This document shows, in pieces, positions 10,587 to 19,797 of a stretch of DNA of 64,000 bases. The stretch is from Pseudomonadota bacterium. GTDB lineage: Bacteria; Pseudomonadota; Gammaproteobacteria; Steroidobacterales; Steroidobacteraceae. The translations under genes were made by a program, and so were the position numbers. The stretch covers positions 124,001 through 188,000 of the forward strand of contig CAUJHJ010000057.1 in NCBI GenBank assembly GCA_963204835.1, in the 5' to 3' direction. The notes beneath the pieces are model-generated. The model worked only from the letters and a program-made list of their open reading frames with translations, had not been told where the DNA came from and ran no database searches. Positions within the stretch are counted from its first letter, which is position 1. The number at the start of each line of letters is the position of its first letter.

Positions 10587-12790
10587 GGTTGCAATGCTAC
10601 CCGGGTGGGGTGAACGGGCGCTGAATGTCGCGGACCGGCGAAATCCGCCAGTACGGATTCGAGTGGCACCGGCGCACCGAAGGCGAAGCCCTGGCCGTAA
10701 GTGACGCCGAGCGCGCGCAGGCGCTCGGCGATGGCGGGCGTTTCCACGTACTCGGCCACCGTGTCGAGGCCGAGCTGCCCGGCGATCTGCAGCACCGCGC
10801 GAATGACCCCCTCAGAGCGCGCGTCGGTCAACAGGTCGCGCACGAACGAGCCGTCGATCTTGAGCGCCGAGACCGCGAGCGACTTGAGGTAGGCAAGCGA
10901 GGAGAAGCCGGTGCCGAAGTCGTCGAGCGCGAAGCGCGCGCCGAGCGCGCCGACCCGCTCGATGAAGCGCTGCGCGGCCGGCATGTCGGAGATCGCGGCG
11001 CTTTCGGTGAATTCGAACACGAGCGCTTCGGCCGGCGTCGCGGCGCCCTTGAGCGCGGTGCGCACGAAATCGGCGAAGTCCGGCTGCACGAGCGACTGGC
11101 CCGACAGGTTGATGCTGAATGCGACGTTGCGCGCGCGCAGGGCGGCGGCGTGCGGGTCGAGCATCTCGAGGGCGCGTCGCACCACCCAGCGATCGAGCTG
11201 CGGCAGCAACTGGTAGCGGGTCGCGGCCGAAATGAAGCGCGACGGCGCCACCGGCTCGCCGCCCGCGTCCCGCAGGCGGATCAGGATTTCATGGCGGCGC
11301 GGGCGCGTCGGGTCCCACAGTGATTCGATGGGCTGCGCGTAGAGCACGAAGCGGTTTCGCTCGAAGGCATCGATCAGGTCGCGGAAGATCGCGAGGTCGT
11401 CGCGCCGCTGCACGAGGCTCGCATCGGTCTGCGCGAACACTTCGACGCGGTTCCTGCCGCGATCCTTGGCCGCCTTGCAGGCCGTCTCGGCCGTCGCGAG
11501 CACGTGGTCGGCCGCTTCGCCGTCCTGCGCGGCGGCCACGCCGAAACTCGCGGTCACGCGCAGGCCGGCGCGCTCGGGCGGCGGCGGCAGCGCCTCGATC
11601 GCCTGGCGCGCCGCTTCCGCCCAGGCCCGGCCCTGGTTGAGCGTGCAGTCGCGCAGCAGGACCACGAAACGATCGCCGGCGAAGCGGCTCGCCATCTCGA
11701 TGCGCTGGCCCGCGTGGTCGCGCCACAGCGCCGCAGCGCGCCGCAGCACGTCATCGCCCGCGGCGAGGCCGAACAGGTCGTTGGTCACGTGCAGCTGGTC
11801 GAGGTCCACGTACACGACGCAAATGCTGGCGCCCGCCGTGGCGAGCACGCTGCGCAACCTGCCCTCGAATACATGGCGCGCCGGCAGGCCGGTGAGCGGG
11901 TCATGCTCCATCTCGGTGGCCGCGACGATGCGCGGCACGATCCGTTCGAGTCGGCGCGCGTCGCGTGGCGAGAGGTGGCGGGCCTCACGCTGCGCGAAGG
12001 CCATGACGAGGCCGAGCGGGGCGCCGTCGGCCAGCACGGGTGCCGCGATGACGGTCCACGGCAGCAGCGGTCCCTCCGGAGTCTCGCGCAACTTGCCGAC
12101 GATGATCGCGCGGCCGCGCGCCATGACTTCCCTGGCGAGTGAGCCGCGGGCCAGGCGTCGCAGCGTGTCGAGCTCGGGCGCCGCGAGCGGCTTGCGCAGC
12201 GCCATGCGCTCGAGCTGCCGATCCGCGAGCCACAGCATCACGCCGTCGCAGCCGAGGTGGGAGGCGCAGGCTTCGAGCGTCGCCTCGAGCCGGTCGGCGC
12301 TGGCATTGCGCCCCGCGTGGCTCGAGGTCGCGAGCAGCCAGCGAAGTTCCGCAGTCTGCTCGGCGGCCTGCAGGCTGGCAATCCGCTGGCGCCGCAATTG
12401 AGCGGCTGCGGCGACATCCCGCGCCAGCAGTTGCAGCACCGGCCGCAGGGTGTGGCCGAGCGCGGCGCCGTCGGGATCGGAGGGCAGGCGCGACGGCGGG
12501 CCGAGAAGGCCGAGCCAGGCGCCTGGCGCGTTGGCATCCTCGCCGACGGGCAGCAGCAGTCCCGCGGAGTCGTCGATGCTGCGCGCGAGCGTCAATGCGG
12601 CGGGTATGTCCCGCTGCCGCAACAGCTCGAGCACGTGATCGAGGCGTGCGCGCAAGTCGAGGGCATCGGCGCCATCCTCGCTCCACCAGAGCCTGCCGTC
12701 GGGTCCGTAGAGCACGACGCGGCGCGTGCGCGCGAACAGCGAGCGCACGATCTGCGCATAGGGCGCGGCGTCGAACTGTTGCGCGGGCAA
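10583..12790 (-). CDS. GAF-GGDEF-EAL c-di-GMP signalling protein with degenerate GGDEF
   Basis: Predicted cytosolic c-di-GMP phosphodiesterase, about 735 residues. Order: an uncharacterised N-terminal sensor region, a GAF-like domain (about 110-280), GGDEF (about 290-455) and EAL (about 475-725). The GGDEF signature is RFAGDRF instead of RxGGDEF, losing the first Gly and the catalytic Glu, so cyclase activity is unlikely. The EAL domain keeps HEILIR, SINLSGQSL, FEFTES, DDFGTGFSSL, LKIDGSFV and VAEYVE, so it may hydrolyse c-di-GMP, perhaps with the GGDEF as a GTP sensor. I chose a TTG start because GGAGGAAGG lies six bases before it; an ATG at 12952 would overlap dapC and lacks such a site. 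Confidence 0.85.
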   Translation of the reverse strand: MPAQQFDAAPYAQIVRSLFARTRRVVLYGPDGRLWWSEDGADALDLRARLDHVLELLRQRDIPAALTLARSIDDSAGLLLPVGEDANAPGAWLGLLGPPSRLPSDPDGAALGHTLRPVLQLLARDVAAAAQLRRQRIASLQAAEQTAELRWLLATSSHAGRNASADRLEATLEACASHLGCDGVMLWLADRQLERMALRKPLAAPELDTLRRLARGSLAREVMARGRAIIVGKLRETPEGPLLPWTVIAAPVLADGAPLGLVMAFAQREARHLSPRDARRLERIVPRIVAATEMEHDPLTGLPARHVFEGRLRSVLATAGASICVVYVDLDQLHVTNDLFGLAAGDDVLRRAAALWRDHAGQRIEMASRFAGDRFVVLLRDCTLNQGRAWAEAARQAIEALPPPPERAGLRVTASFGVAAAQDGEAADHVLATAETACKAAKDRGRNRVEVFAQTDASLVQRRDDLAIFRDLIDAFERNRFVLYAQPIESLWDPTRPRRHEILIRLRDAGGEPVAPSRFISAATRYQLLPQLDRWVVRRALEMLDPHAAALRARNVAFSINLSGQSLVQPDFADFVRTALKGAATPAEALVFEFTESAAISDMPAAQRFIERVGALGARFALDDFGTGFSSLAYLKSLAVSALKIDGSFVRDLLTDARSEGVIRAVLQIAGQLGLDTVAEYVETPAIAERLRALGVTYGQGFAFGAPVPLESVLADFAGPRHSAPVHPTRVALQP

Positions 12791-12792
12791 GC

Positions 12793-12801
12793 CCTTCCTC
12801 C
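12793..12801 (-). promoter_or_regulatory. Strong Shine-Dalgarno site deciding a TTG start
   Basis: GGAGGAAGG on the minus strand, with six bases between GGAGG and the TTG at 12790. No comparable site precedes the in-frame ATGs at 12865 and 12952, and the extra N-terminal residues they would add are Arg/Gly-rich like shadow translation. This favours TTG as the start of the GGDEF/EAL gene. Confidence 0.65.
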
Positions 12802-12903
12802 GTGAGGCCAAATTATGGCAAGTCCATTCTGCGGCCAGCCAGCGGGCGGGGACCGCGACGGCCATCACGGAATGCCGGTGCCGCCTGGCGCCGCCGCGGC
12901 CGC

Positions 12904-14100
12904 TCAGCGCTTTTCGACGAAGTCCCGGATCCTCGCGGCCGCCTCGACGCATTCTTCAACACCCGCGACCAGCGAAATGCGCACGCGTCCCGCGCCGGGG
13001 TTGGTGCCCTGCGCGGCGCGGCCGAGGTAGCTGCCGGGCAGGATCGTGAGGTTCTGCCGGGCGAAGAGTTCGCGGGCGAAGGCTTCGTCGTCCCCGCCCA
13101 CGTCCGGCCACAGGTAGAAGCCGCCGGCCGGTGCCGCGACGTGGAGCACCGGCGCGAGCAGCGGCACCACCCGCGCGAACTTCTCCCGGTAGAGGGCGCG
13201 GTTCTGCGCCGCGTGGGCGTCGTCATTCCAGGCGGCAATGCTCGCAAGTTGCGTCGGCAGCGGCATGGCGCAGCCGTGGTAGGTGCGATAGCGCAGGAAA
13301 GCATCCACCAGGCGCGGGTCGCCCGCGACGAATCCGGAGCGCAGGCCCGGTACGCTCGAGCGCTTCGAGAGACTGTGGAAAACCATGCAGCGTTCGTAGC
13401 GACCGCGCCCGCTGGCGCGCGCGGCTTCGAGCAGCGAGGCGGGCGGGTGCGCTTCATCGAGCCACAGGTCGGCATAGCACTCATCGGCCGCGATGACGAA
13501 GTCGTGGCGCTCGGCGAGCGCGAGCGCCGCCTCGAGGTATGCGCGCGGCATGACGGCGCCGGTGGGATTGCCCGGCGAGCACAGCACGAGGACCTGCACG
13601 TCGCGCCACACACGGTCCGGCACCGCGTCGAGGTCGGGCAGATAGCCGGTCGCCGCGGTCGTGTCGAGGAAGTACGGCGTCGCTCCCGCGAGCAGCGCCG
13701 CGCCCTCGTAGATCTGGTAGAAGGGGTTCGGCATCGCCACGAGCGCCGGCCGGCCTGGGTCGATGCAGGCCTGCACGAAAGCGAACAGCGCCTCGCGCGT
13801 GCCGTTGACGGGCAGCACCATGCGGCCTTCGTCGACCGCCCCGTCGCCGAGCGCGAAACGCCGCTCGAGCCAGCGAGCGGCCGCCGCGCGCAGCGCGGGC
13901 AGGCCGACGGTGGACGGATAGCTGCCGAGCGCATCGAGGTGCGCATGCAACGCCTCGAGCACGAACGCCGGCGGCGCGTGCTTCGGCTCGCCGATCGACA
14001 TGGCGATGTGCGCGAGCCCCGCGGGCGGCACGCAGCCCGCCTTCAGCGCGGCGAGCTTTTCGAACGGGTAGCTGTGCAGGGCGGCGATGCGCGGATTCAT
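12904..14100 (-). CDS. dapC: Succinyldiaminopimelate transaminase
   Basis: PLP-dependent class I aminotransferase converting N-succinyl-2-amino-6-oxopimelate to N-succinyl-LL-diaminopimelate, between DapD and DapE. The 398-residue protein begins MNPRIAALHSYPFEKL, typical of gammaproteobacterial DapC, and has the conserved LCSPGNPTG, AADECYADLW and Schiff-base lysine motif SLSKRSSVPGLR, then SGFVAGD. Its ATG overlaps the glnD stop (ATGA). The pathway context (glnD-dapC upstream of dapD) separates it from other family-I aminotransferases. The 113 bases between its stop and the next gene contain only that gene's ribosome site. Confidence 0.93.
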   Translation of the reverse strand: MNPRIAALHSYPFEKLAALKAGCVPPAGLAHIAMSIGEPKHAPPAFVLEALHAHLDALGSYPSTVGLPALRAAAARWLERRFALGDGAVDEGRMVLPVNGTREALFAFVQACIDPGRPALVAMPNPFYQIYEGAALLAGATPYFLDTTAATGYLPDLDAVPDRVWRDVQVLVLCSPGNPTGAVMPRAYLEAALALAERHDFVIAADECYADLWLDEAHPPASLLEAARASGRGRYERCMVFHSLSKRSSVPGLRSGFVAGDPRLVDAFLRYRTYHGCAMPLPTQLASIAAWNDDAHAAQNRALYREKFARVVPLLAPVLHVAAPAGGFYLWPDVGGDDEAFARELFARQNLTILPGSYLGRAAQGTNPGAGRVRISLVAGVEECVEAAARIRDFVEKR

Positions 14101-16790
14101 GCGTTGCGCCTGCGTTCGAGCGCTTCGGCGAGGTGTTTCTGCAGCCGCTCGGCGGCCGGCGCGTCGAGCGGCCGGTTGAGCGCGTCGGTGACATAGAAGA
14201 CATCCTCGGCGCGTTCGCCGACCGTCATGATCTTGGCGTTGTGCAGGTGCACGCGTTCCTCCATCAGGACCTTGCCGACATCGCACAGCAGGCCCGGCCT
14301 GTCGCCCGCCGTCAGCTCGAGCACCGTGCGGCTGTGCCGCTCGTCGGTTGCCAGCCCGATCTGCGTCGGGGTGTGGAACATGCGCGTCTGCCGCGGCGCG
14401 CGCCGGTGCACCGCGAGCGGCGCTCCCTCGGGCGAGCGCAGCGAGCGCCACAATGCCTGCTCGATCTCGGCGAGCCGCTCTCCGTCGGCGATCGGCGCGC
14501 CATGGTCCTCGAGCACGTGGTACACGTCGAGGCTGAAGCCGTCCTCGGTGGGCACGATCTGCGCATCGACGATGTTGAGGCCGAGCTGGTCGAGCACGGC
14601 GGTGGTGCGGGCGAAGCCGTGGAAGCGGTGCGGCGCGAAGGTGAAGATCGCGGTCGTGCCGCGCACGCTCGCGGCATCGAGCGCGACGACCGGGTCCTCG
14701 GCGCGCGCATCGCGGTCGGCGAGCAGGCGCGTGTGCCAGGCGACCTCGTCGGCCGAGTTGCGCAGGAAATAGCCGGGCGACAGCCGTGTCCACACCGCAT
14801 CGATGTGCGCGTCCCGCAGGCCTTGCGCGTGCAGCGCCTGGCGCGCCGCCGCCTGCGTGTCGCGCACCAGCTCGTCCTGGTCGATCGGTGCCTCGAGCCC
14901 GCGGCGCAGCGCGCGCCGCGTGCGCTCGTAGAAGCTGTGGAACAGTGACGACTTCCACGAGTTCCACAGTTTCGGGTTGGTGCCGCGCACGTCCGCGCAG
15001 GTGAGGGTGTAGAGGTAGTCGAGGTGGGTCTCGTCGCCGACGAAGCGGGCGAAGGCATTGATCACTTCGGGTTCGGAGATGTCCTGCTTCTGCGCCGTGA
15101 CCGACAGCGCGAGGTGATGGCGCACGAGCCAGGCGACGAGCCGCGCGTCGTAGCGCGTGAGGCCCTGCTCGAGGCAGAAGGCCTCGGCGTCGACCGCGCC
15201 GAGCTCCGAATGGTCGCCGCCACGGCCCTTGGCGATGTCGTGGAAGAGGGCGGCGAGGTAGGCGATCTCGGGCTTCGGCAGCTCGCGGAACACGGCCGAG
15301 ACCTGCGGCAGTTCGTGGTCGTAGCGGGAGATCGCGAGCCGGCGCAGGTTGCTCACGACGAACAGCGTGTGCGCGTCGACCGTGTAGGCGTGGAACAGGT
15401 CGTACTGCATGCGCCCGACGATGCGGCCGAAGGCGGGGATGTAGCGGCCGAGCACGCCGTAGGTGTTCATGCGGCGCAGCTCGTGCGTGACGCCGACCGG
15501 CGCGCGCAGGATCTCGAGGAAGAGGCGGTGGTGGCGCGGGTTCTGGCGGAACTCCTCGTCGATCAGCCAGAGCGAGCGCCCGATCGCCCGGATCGTCTCG
15601 GCTCGCACGCCGCGCACCTGCGGGTGCTGCTGCAGCAGCACGAACAGCTCGAGCAGCGCCGACGGCGAACGGGCGAACACGTCCTCGTGGACCGTCTCGA
15701 GGTAGTCGCTGCGCACCTGGAAGCGCGCATTGAGCGGTCGCGGCGGCGCGTCCTCGGTCAGGATCGCCTCGCGGAACAGCTGCAGCAGCAGCTCGTTCAG
15801 CAGGCTCACGTCCATCACCGTGCGGTAGTAGCGCTGCATGAACTGCTCGACCGCGAGCGTGTAGGACGCGTCCTCGTAGCCGAAGCTCTTCGCGAGGCGG
15901 ATCTGGTGGTCGAACAGCAGCCGATCCTCGCGGCGGCCGGCGATCAGGTGCAGACCGCAGCGCACCCGCCAGAGGAAGGCCTGCGCCTGCTTCAGCTTGC
16001 GCAGCTCCGACGGCGCGAGGAAGCCGTGCGTCACGAGTTCGTCGAGCGACCCGGCGCCGAAGTGCCGCTTGGCCACCCAGGCGATCGTCTGGATGTCGCG
16101 CAGGCCGCCGGGACCGGTCTTGACGTTCGGTTCGAGGTTATAGGCGGTGTCGTTCGCCTTCAGGTGCCGCTCCACCTGCTCGCGCACCTTTGCCTCGAAG
16201 AACTCGCGCACCGGCCAGAGGTGCCGCGGGTCCAGCGCCTCGCGCAACTCCCCGGCGAGCGTCGCGTCGCCCGCGATCCAGCGCGCCTCGACCAGCGTCG
16301 TCATCACCGACACGTCGGCGGCGCACTCGCTGGCGCACTCGGCGATGCTGCGAACGCTATGGCCGACCTCGAGGCCGATGTCCCACAGGAAGGCGAGCAG
16401 GCCTTCGACGGGGCCGCGCTCGGCGGCGGCCAGTGGCGCGGCGGTCAACACGAGCACGTCGACGTCGGAGCAGGGGTGCAGTTCGCCGCGGCCGTAGCCG
16501 CCGACCGCGACGAGCGCCCAGTGGCCGGCGTGCCCGCCGAGGTGCGCCTGCCAGGCGGCACGCAGCACGCAGTCGATCAGCTGCGCGCGCGCGTGCACGA
16601 TCGACTCGACCGGCTCCTCGGCGTGGAAGCGCGCCGCGAGTTCGGCGTGCGCCTCGCGCAGCGCATCGCGGTAGAGCGCCGGGGAGTGGGGGTCCGCCGC
16701 GAGACGCTTGCCGAGGCGCTCGAGCAGGGGCCATTGCAGCGGCGCTCCCGCGATCGGCATGTCGTCTTCGAGCGTGCCGGCAGGCGGCAT
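14097..16790 (-). CDS. glnD: PII uridylyltransferase / uridylyl-removing enzyme
   Basis: Bifunctional nitrogen sensor that uridylylates PII (GlnB/GlnK) when glutamine is low and deuridylylates it when glutamine is high. The 897-residue product shows the nucleotidyltransferase motif GGYGRGELHPCSDVDVL (about 93-109), the HD phosphohydrolase motif FHDIAKGRGGDHSELG (about 508-523) and two C-terminal ACT domains (about 700-890) that bind glutamine. It starts 10 bases after map ends; an ATG 10 codons in (16760) is an alternative start. Order map-glnD-dapC is common in related bacteria. Confidence 0.97.
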   Translation of the reverse strand: MPPAGTLEDDMPIAGAPLQWPLLERLGKRLAADPHSPALYRDALREAHAELAARFHAEEPVESIVHARAQLIDCVLRAAWQAHLGGHAGHWALVAVGGYGRGELHPCSDVDVLVLTAAPLAAAERGPVEGLLAFLWDIGLEVGHSVRSIAECASECAADVSVMTTLVEARWIAGDATLAGELREALDPRHLWPVREFFEAKVREQVERHLKANDTAYNLEPNVKTGPGGLRDIQTIAWVAKRHFGAGSLDELVTHGFLAPSELRKLKQAQAFLWRVRCGLHLIAGRREDRLLFDHQIRLAKSFGYEDASYTLAVEQFMQRYYRTVMDVSLLNELLLQLFREAILTEDAPPRPLNARFQVRSDYLETVHEDVFARSPSALLELFVLLQQHPQVRGVRAETIRAIGRSLWLIDEEFRQNPRHHRLFLEILRAPVGVTHELRRMNTYGVLGRYIPAFGRIVGRMQYDLFHAYTVDAHTLFVVSNLRRLAISRYDHELPQVSAVFRELPKPEIAYLAALFHDIAKGRGGDHSELGAVDAEAFCLEQGLTRYDARLVAWLVRHHLALSVTAQKQDISEPEVINAFARFVGDETHLDYLYTLTCADVRGTNPKLWNSWKSSLFHSFYERTRRALRRGLEAPIDQDELVRDTQAAARQALHAQGLRDAHIDAVWTRLSPGYFLRNSADEVAWHTRLLADRDARAEDPVVALDAASVRGTTAIFTFAPHRFHGFARTTAVLDQLGLNIVDAQIVPTEDGFSLDVYHVLEDHGAPIADGERLAEIEQALWRSLRSPEGAPLAVHRRAPRQTRMFHTPTQIGLATDERHSRTVLELTAGDRPGLLCDVGKVLMEERVHLHNAKIMTVGERAEDVFYVTDALNRPLDAPAAERLQKHLAEALERRRNA

Positions 16791-16800
16791 CAGGGCACCC

Positions 16801-17568
16801 TCAATGTCGGTCGGCAGCCCCGAGGGTGAGGACTTCGACGCCGCCCTCCGTCACGAGCACCGTGTGTTCCCATTGCGCCGAGAGCGAATGGTCCTTGGTG
16901 ACGACGGTCCAGCCGTCCTTCAGCAGCGCGACGTGGCGCTTGCCCGCGTTCACCATCGGTTCGATCGTGAAGGTCATGCCCGGCTTCAGCTCGAGGCCGC
17001 TGCCGGCCGTGCCGTAATGCAATACCTGCGGGTCTTCATGGTACACGCGGCCGATGCCGTGTCCGCAGTACTCGCGCACCACGGAAAAATTGCGCTCCTC
17101 GACATAGGCCTGGATCGCCTGGCCGATGTCGCCGAGGCGCGCGCCGGGGCGCACGGTCCGGATGCCCTGCCACATGGCCTCGAAGCAGGTTTCGGTGAGG
17201 CGCTGCGCCTGGATGCCGGGCTTGCCCACGTAGTACATGCGGCTCGTGTCGCCGTGGAAGCCGTCGCGGATCACCGTGACGTCGATGTTGACGATGTCGC
17301 CCGCCTTCAGGCGCTTGTCGTTCGGGATGCCGTGGCAGACGACATGGTTGACCGAGGTGCAGATCGTCTTCGGGAAGCCGCGGTAATTCAGGTTGGCCGG
17401 CACGCTGCGCTGCACGCCGACGATGTAGTCGTGGCAGATGCGGTCGAGCTCATCGGTGGTGACGCCGGCCTGCACGTGCTCCCCGATCATGTCGAGGACC
17501 TCTCCGGCAAGCCGGCCGGCGGTGCGCATCCTGTCCTGTTCTTCGGGGGTCTTGATGGTTACGGGCAT
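16801..17568 (-). CDS. map: Type I methionine aminopeptidase
   Basis: Removes the initiator methionine from nascent proteins. A 255-residue single-domain type Ia enzyme; metal ligands are visible in [19 protein letters not shown] (two Asp), [12 protein letters not shown] (His), FTIEPMVN (Glu) and the final Glu in [10 protein letters not shown], while CHGIPN holds the active-site His. The ATG at 17568 gives [15 protein letters not shown]; longer upstream translation is discounted because it enters the divergent rpsB promoter. First gene of a minus-strand map-glnD-dapC operon. Confidence 0.97.
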   Translation of the reverse strand: MPVTIKTPEEQDRMRTAGRLAGEVLDMIGEHVQAGVTTDELDRICHDYIVGVQRSVPANLNYRGFPKTICTSVNHVVCHGIPNDKRLKAGDIVNIDVTVIRDGFHGDTSRMYYVGKPGIQAQRLTETCFEAMWQGIRTVRPGARLGDIGQAIQAYVEERNFSVVREYCGHGIGRVYHEDPQVLHYGTAGSGLELKPGMTFTIEPMVNAGKRHVALLKDGWTVVTKDHSLSAQWEHTVLVTEGGVEVLTLGAADRH

Positions 17569-17594
17569 CAGCGGGGCGGGCGGGGCGTAAGGCG

Positions 17595-17753
17595 TTGTTT
17601 TCGCGGGAAACGCATGGTATAAAGCGCGGCCTTTTTTGGCAACGCAATCCACACGCGCAACCAATTCACTTCCGGTTGGGTGTTTCCGCAGGCGCAAGCC
17701 CCGCGGGAATGGCCGGAAGGGCGGCGCGGAGGCCCAACCCGACAGGAGTAGTT
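17595..17753 (+). promoter_or_regulatory. rpsB promoter and structured 5' leader
   Basis: TTGTTT (17595-17600), a 17-bp spacer and an extended -10 TGGTATAAA (hexamer 17618-17623) make a strong sigma-70 promoter directed into rpsB. The leader of about 125 bases contains GGTTGGG (17674-17680) complementary to CCCAACC (17733-17739), a long-range pairing that closes just before the ribosome site AGGAG (17744-17748). In gammaproteobacteria the rpsB leader is a target of S2 autoregulation (t44/rpsB leader); that role here is inferred from position and the pairing only. Confidence 0.6.
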
Positions 17754-18806
17754 ATGTCCGGCGTGTCCATGAGACAGATGCTGGAAGCGGGCGTCCATTT
17801 CGGACACCAGACCCGCTTCTGGAACCCGAAGATGGCCCCTTTCATCTTCGGTGAGCGCAACCGCATCCATATCATCAACCTCGAGAAGACCCAGCCGCTC
17901 TACCAGGAGGCCGCGGGCTTCCTGAAGGGCGTTGTCTCTGATGGCGGCACCGTGCTGTTCGTCGGCACCAAGCGATCGGCGCGCGAAGACGAGCAGGCCG
18001 TGGCCGCGAGCGGCGCCAAGCCGTACGTGAACCAGCGCTGGCTCGGCGGCATGCTCACGAATTTCAAGACGATCCGCCAGTCGATCAAGCGGCTCGCCGA
18101 CCTGAACGAGATGCGCGAGAGCGGCCTCCTCGACAAGCGCGGCAAGAAGGAAGCGACGCAGCTGCGGCGCGAGATGGAGAAGCTCGAGCGCAGCCTCGGC
18201 GGCATCAAGGAAATGGAATCGCTGCCCGATGCGCTGTTCGTGATCGACGTGGGCCATGAAAACATCGCGATCCACGAAGCGAAGAAGCTCGGCATCCCGG
18301 TGGTGGCGATCGTCGACACCAACTGCTCGCCCGACGGCATCGACTTCGTGATTCCCGGCAACGACGACGCGATGCGCGCCATCCAGCTTTACACCAATGG
18401 CATCGCGGAAGCGGTGCTCGAGGGCAAGGCGTCCGTGCCGCAGGTGTCGGTCGGCGAGGATGAGTTCGTCGAGCTCGACGCCGAAGGCAATCCGAAGCGC
18501 AAGTCCGGCCGTGGCCGCAGGCCCGCCCCGGCTGCCGTGCGCAACCGCAAGGCGCCCCCGGCGGCGCGCCGCCGCCCCGTGGCAGCCAGTGCCGCGCAGC
18601 CCGGCGCCGACGGCAACGCGGAAGCCGCCAGCGCGGAAGCGGCGCCCGAGGCGGCCGTCGACCCGACCATCGAAGCCGCCATCGGCGCGGCTGAGGCGCT
18701 CGAGGGCGTGGTGCAGACGGACGAGAGCGAGCGCAGCGTCAGCGGCTCGGTGGCCCGCCGCCGCGCACCGGCCAGCGGAGCGCGCCGTCCCGGCGCGAAG
18801 GGTTGA
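17754..18806 (+). CDS. rpsB: 30S ribosomal protein S2 with a long C-terminal extension
   Basis: Small-subunit protein needed for S1 binding and mRNA recruitment. Residues 1-245 are a normal S2 ([60 protein letters not shown]). E. coli S2 is 241 residues; this one runs to 350, adding about 105 residues rich in Ala, Pro and Arg ([14 protein letters not shown] and [13 protein letters not shown] at either end of an acidic Ala-rich stretch). The reading frame is open and unambiguous through the tail and stops three bases before tsf. The start at 17754 follows GACAGGAG. The tail probably is disordered; its role is unknown. Confidence 0.97.
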   Translation: MSGVSMRQMLEAGVHFGHQTRFWNPKMAPFIFGERNRIHIINLEKTQPLYQEAAGFLKGVVSDGGTVLFVGTKRSAREDEQAVAASGAKPYVNQRWLGGMLTNFKTIRQSIKRLADLNEMRESGLLDKRGKKEATQLRREMEKLERSLGGIKEMESLPDALFVIDVGHENIAIHEAKKLGIPVVAIVDTNCSPDGIDFVIPGNDDAMRAIQLYTNGIAEAVLEGKASVPQVSVGEDEFVELDAEGNPKRKSGRGRRPAPAAVRNRKAPPAARRRPVAASAAQPGADGNAEAASAEAAPEAAVDPTIEAAIGAAEALEGVVQTDESERSVSGSVARRRAPASGARRPGAKG

Positions 18807-18809
18807 GGC

Positions 18810-19715
18810 ATGAGCGTTACCGCGGAATCCGTCAAGCAGCTGCGTGAGCGCACCGGCGCCGGCATGATGGAGTGCAAGCGCGCGCTCGTCGAAACGGGCG
18901 GCGATCTGGATGCCGCCGCCGAGCTGATGCGCAAGCAGGGGCTCGCCAAGGCCGACAAAAAGGCCGCGCGCGTCGCCGCCGAAGGCGTGGTCATGGTCGA
19001 GAAGGCCGCCGATGGGCGCGCGGCCGCCATGGTCGAAGTGAACTGCGAGACCGATTTCGTCGCGCGCGAGCAGGATTTTCGCGGCTTCGCCGCGGACGTC
19101 ACGCGTGCGGCGCTTGCCGCGCGCGCCGGTTCCGTCGAAGCGGTGCTCGCCGCGAAGCTGCCCTCGGGCGACACAGCGGACGAGCGCCGTCGCGCCCTCG
19201 TGGCCAAGATCGGCGAGAACATCAGCGTGCGGCGCGTGGTCGTGGTGGAGTCGCAGGGCCAGATCGGCGCCTACCTGCACGGCGGGCGCATCGGCGCGCT
19301 GGTCGCGATCGAGGGTGGCGACGCCGAACTTGCCCGCGACATCGCGATGCACGTCGCGGCGAGCAATCCGCGCTACCTGTCGGCGGCCCAGGTGCCGGCG
19401 GCGGAGGTGGCCAAGGAGCGCGAGATCCTCACCGAGCAGGCCAGGGGCGATGCGAAGAACCAGGGCAAGCCGGACAACATCCTCGCGAAAATCGTCGAGG
19501 GCAAGGTCGGCAAGGCGCTCTCCGAGATCACGCTGCTCGGCCAGCCCTTCGTGCGCGACGACAAGCAGACCGTCGAGAAGCTGCTCGCCGGCGCGAAGGC
19601 GAAGGTCACCGCGTTCGAGCGCTTCGAAGTCGGCGCGGGCATCGAGAAGCGCCAGGACGACTTCGTGGCCGAGGTGATGGCCCAGGTCAAGGGCGCGTCG
19701 GGCAGCAAGCACTGA
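18810..19715 (+). CDS. tsf: Translation elongation factor Ts
   Basis: Nucleotide exchange factor that recycles EF-Tu-GDP. The 301-residue protein has the UBA-like N-terminus ([19 protein letters not shown]), the core motif NCETDFVAR that displaces Mg2+ from EF-Tu (TDFV at about 75-78), and the duplicated dimerisation core. The gap to rpsB is only three bases, so its ribosome site GGTTGAGG lies inside the rpsB tail. Co-transcribed with rpsB and followed by an intrinsic terminator. Confidence 0.98.
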   Translation: MSVTAESVKQLRERTGAGMMECKRALVETGGDLDAAAELMRKQGLAKADKKAARVAAEGVVMVEKAADGRAAAMVEVNCETDFVAREQDFRGFAADVTRAALAARAGSVEAVLAAKLPSGDTADERRRALVAKIGENISVRRVVVVESQGQIGAYLHGGRIGALVAIEGGDAELARDIAMHVAASNPRYLSAAQVPAAEVAKEREILTEQARGDAKNQGKPDNILAKIVEGKVGKALSEITLLGQPFVRDDKQTVEKLLAGAKAKVTAFERFEVGAGIEKRQDDFVAEVMAQVKGASGSKH

Positions 19716-19733
19716 CGGGCGCTGGTCGACAAG

Positions 19734-19762
19734 GAAACCCCGCCGCAAGCGGGGTTTCTTTC
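19734..19762 (+). terminator. Rho-independent terminator after tsf
   Basis: A perfect 10-bp stem GAAACCCCGC (19734-19743) and GCGGGGTTTC (19749-19758) with the loop CGCAA, followed by TTTC. It separates rpsB-tsf from pyrH. The U-run is short, so some read-through is likely. Confidence 0.85.
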
Positions 19763-19797
19763 ATGGGAAGGGTTCGGGGAGCGGGGATGCAAGCCAA

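Noticed and set aside
12865-12952. Upstream ATG starts for the GGDEF/EAL gene
   Set aside because: The ATG at 12952 overlaps dapC, its extra residues look like shadow translation, and only the TTG at 12790 has a strong Shine-Dalgarno site.
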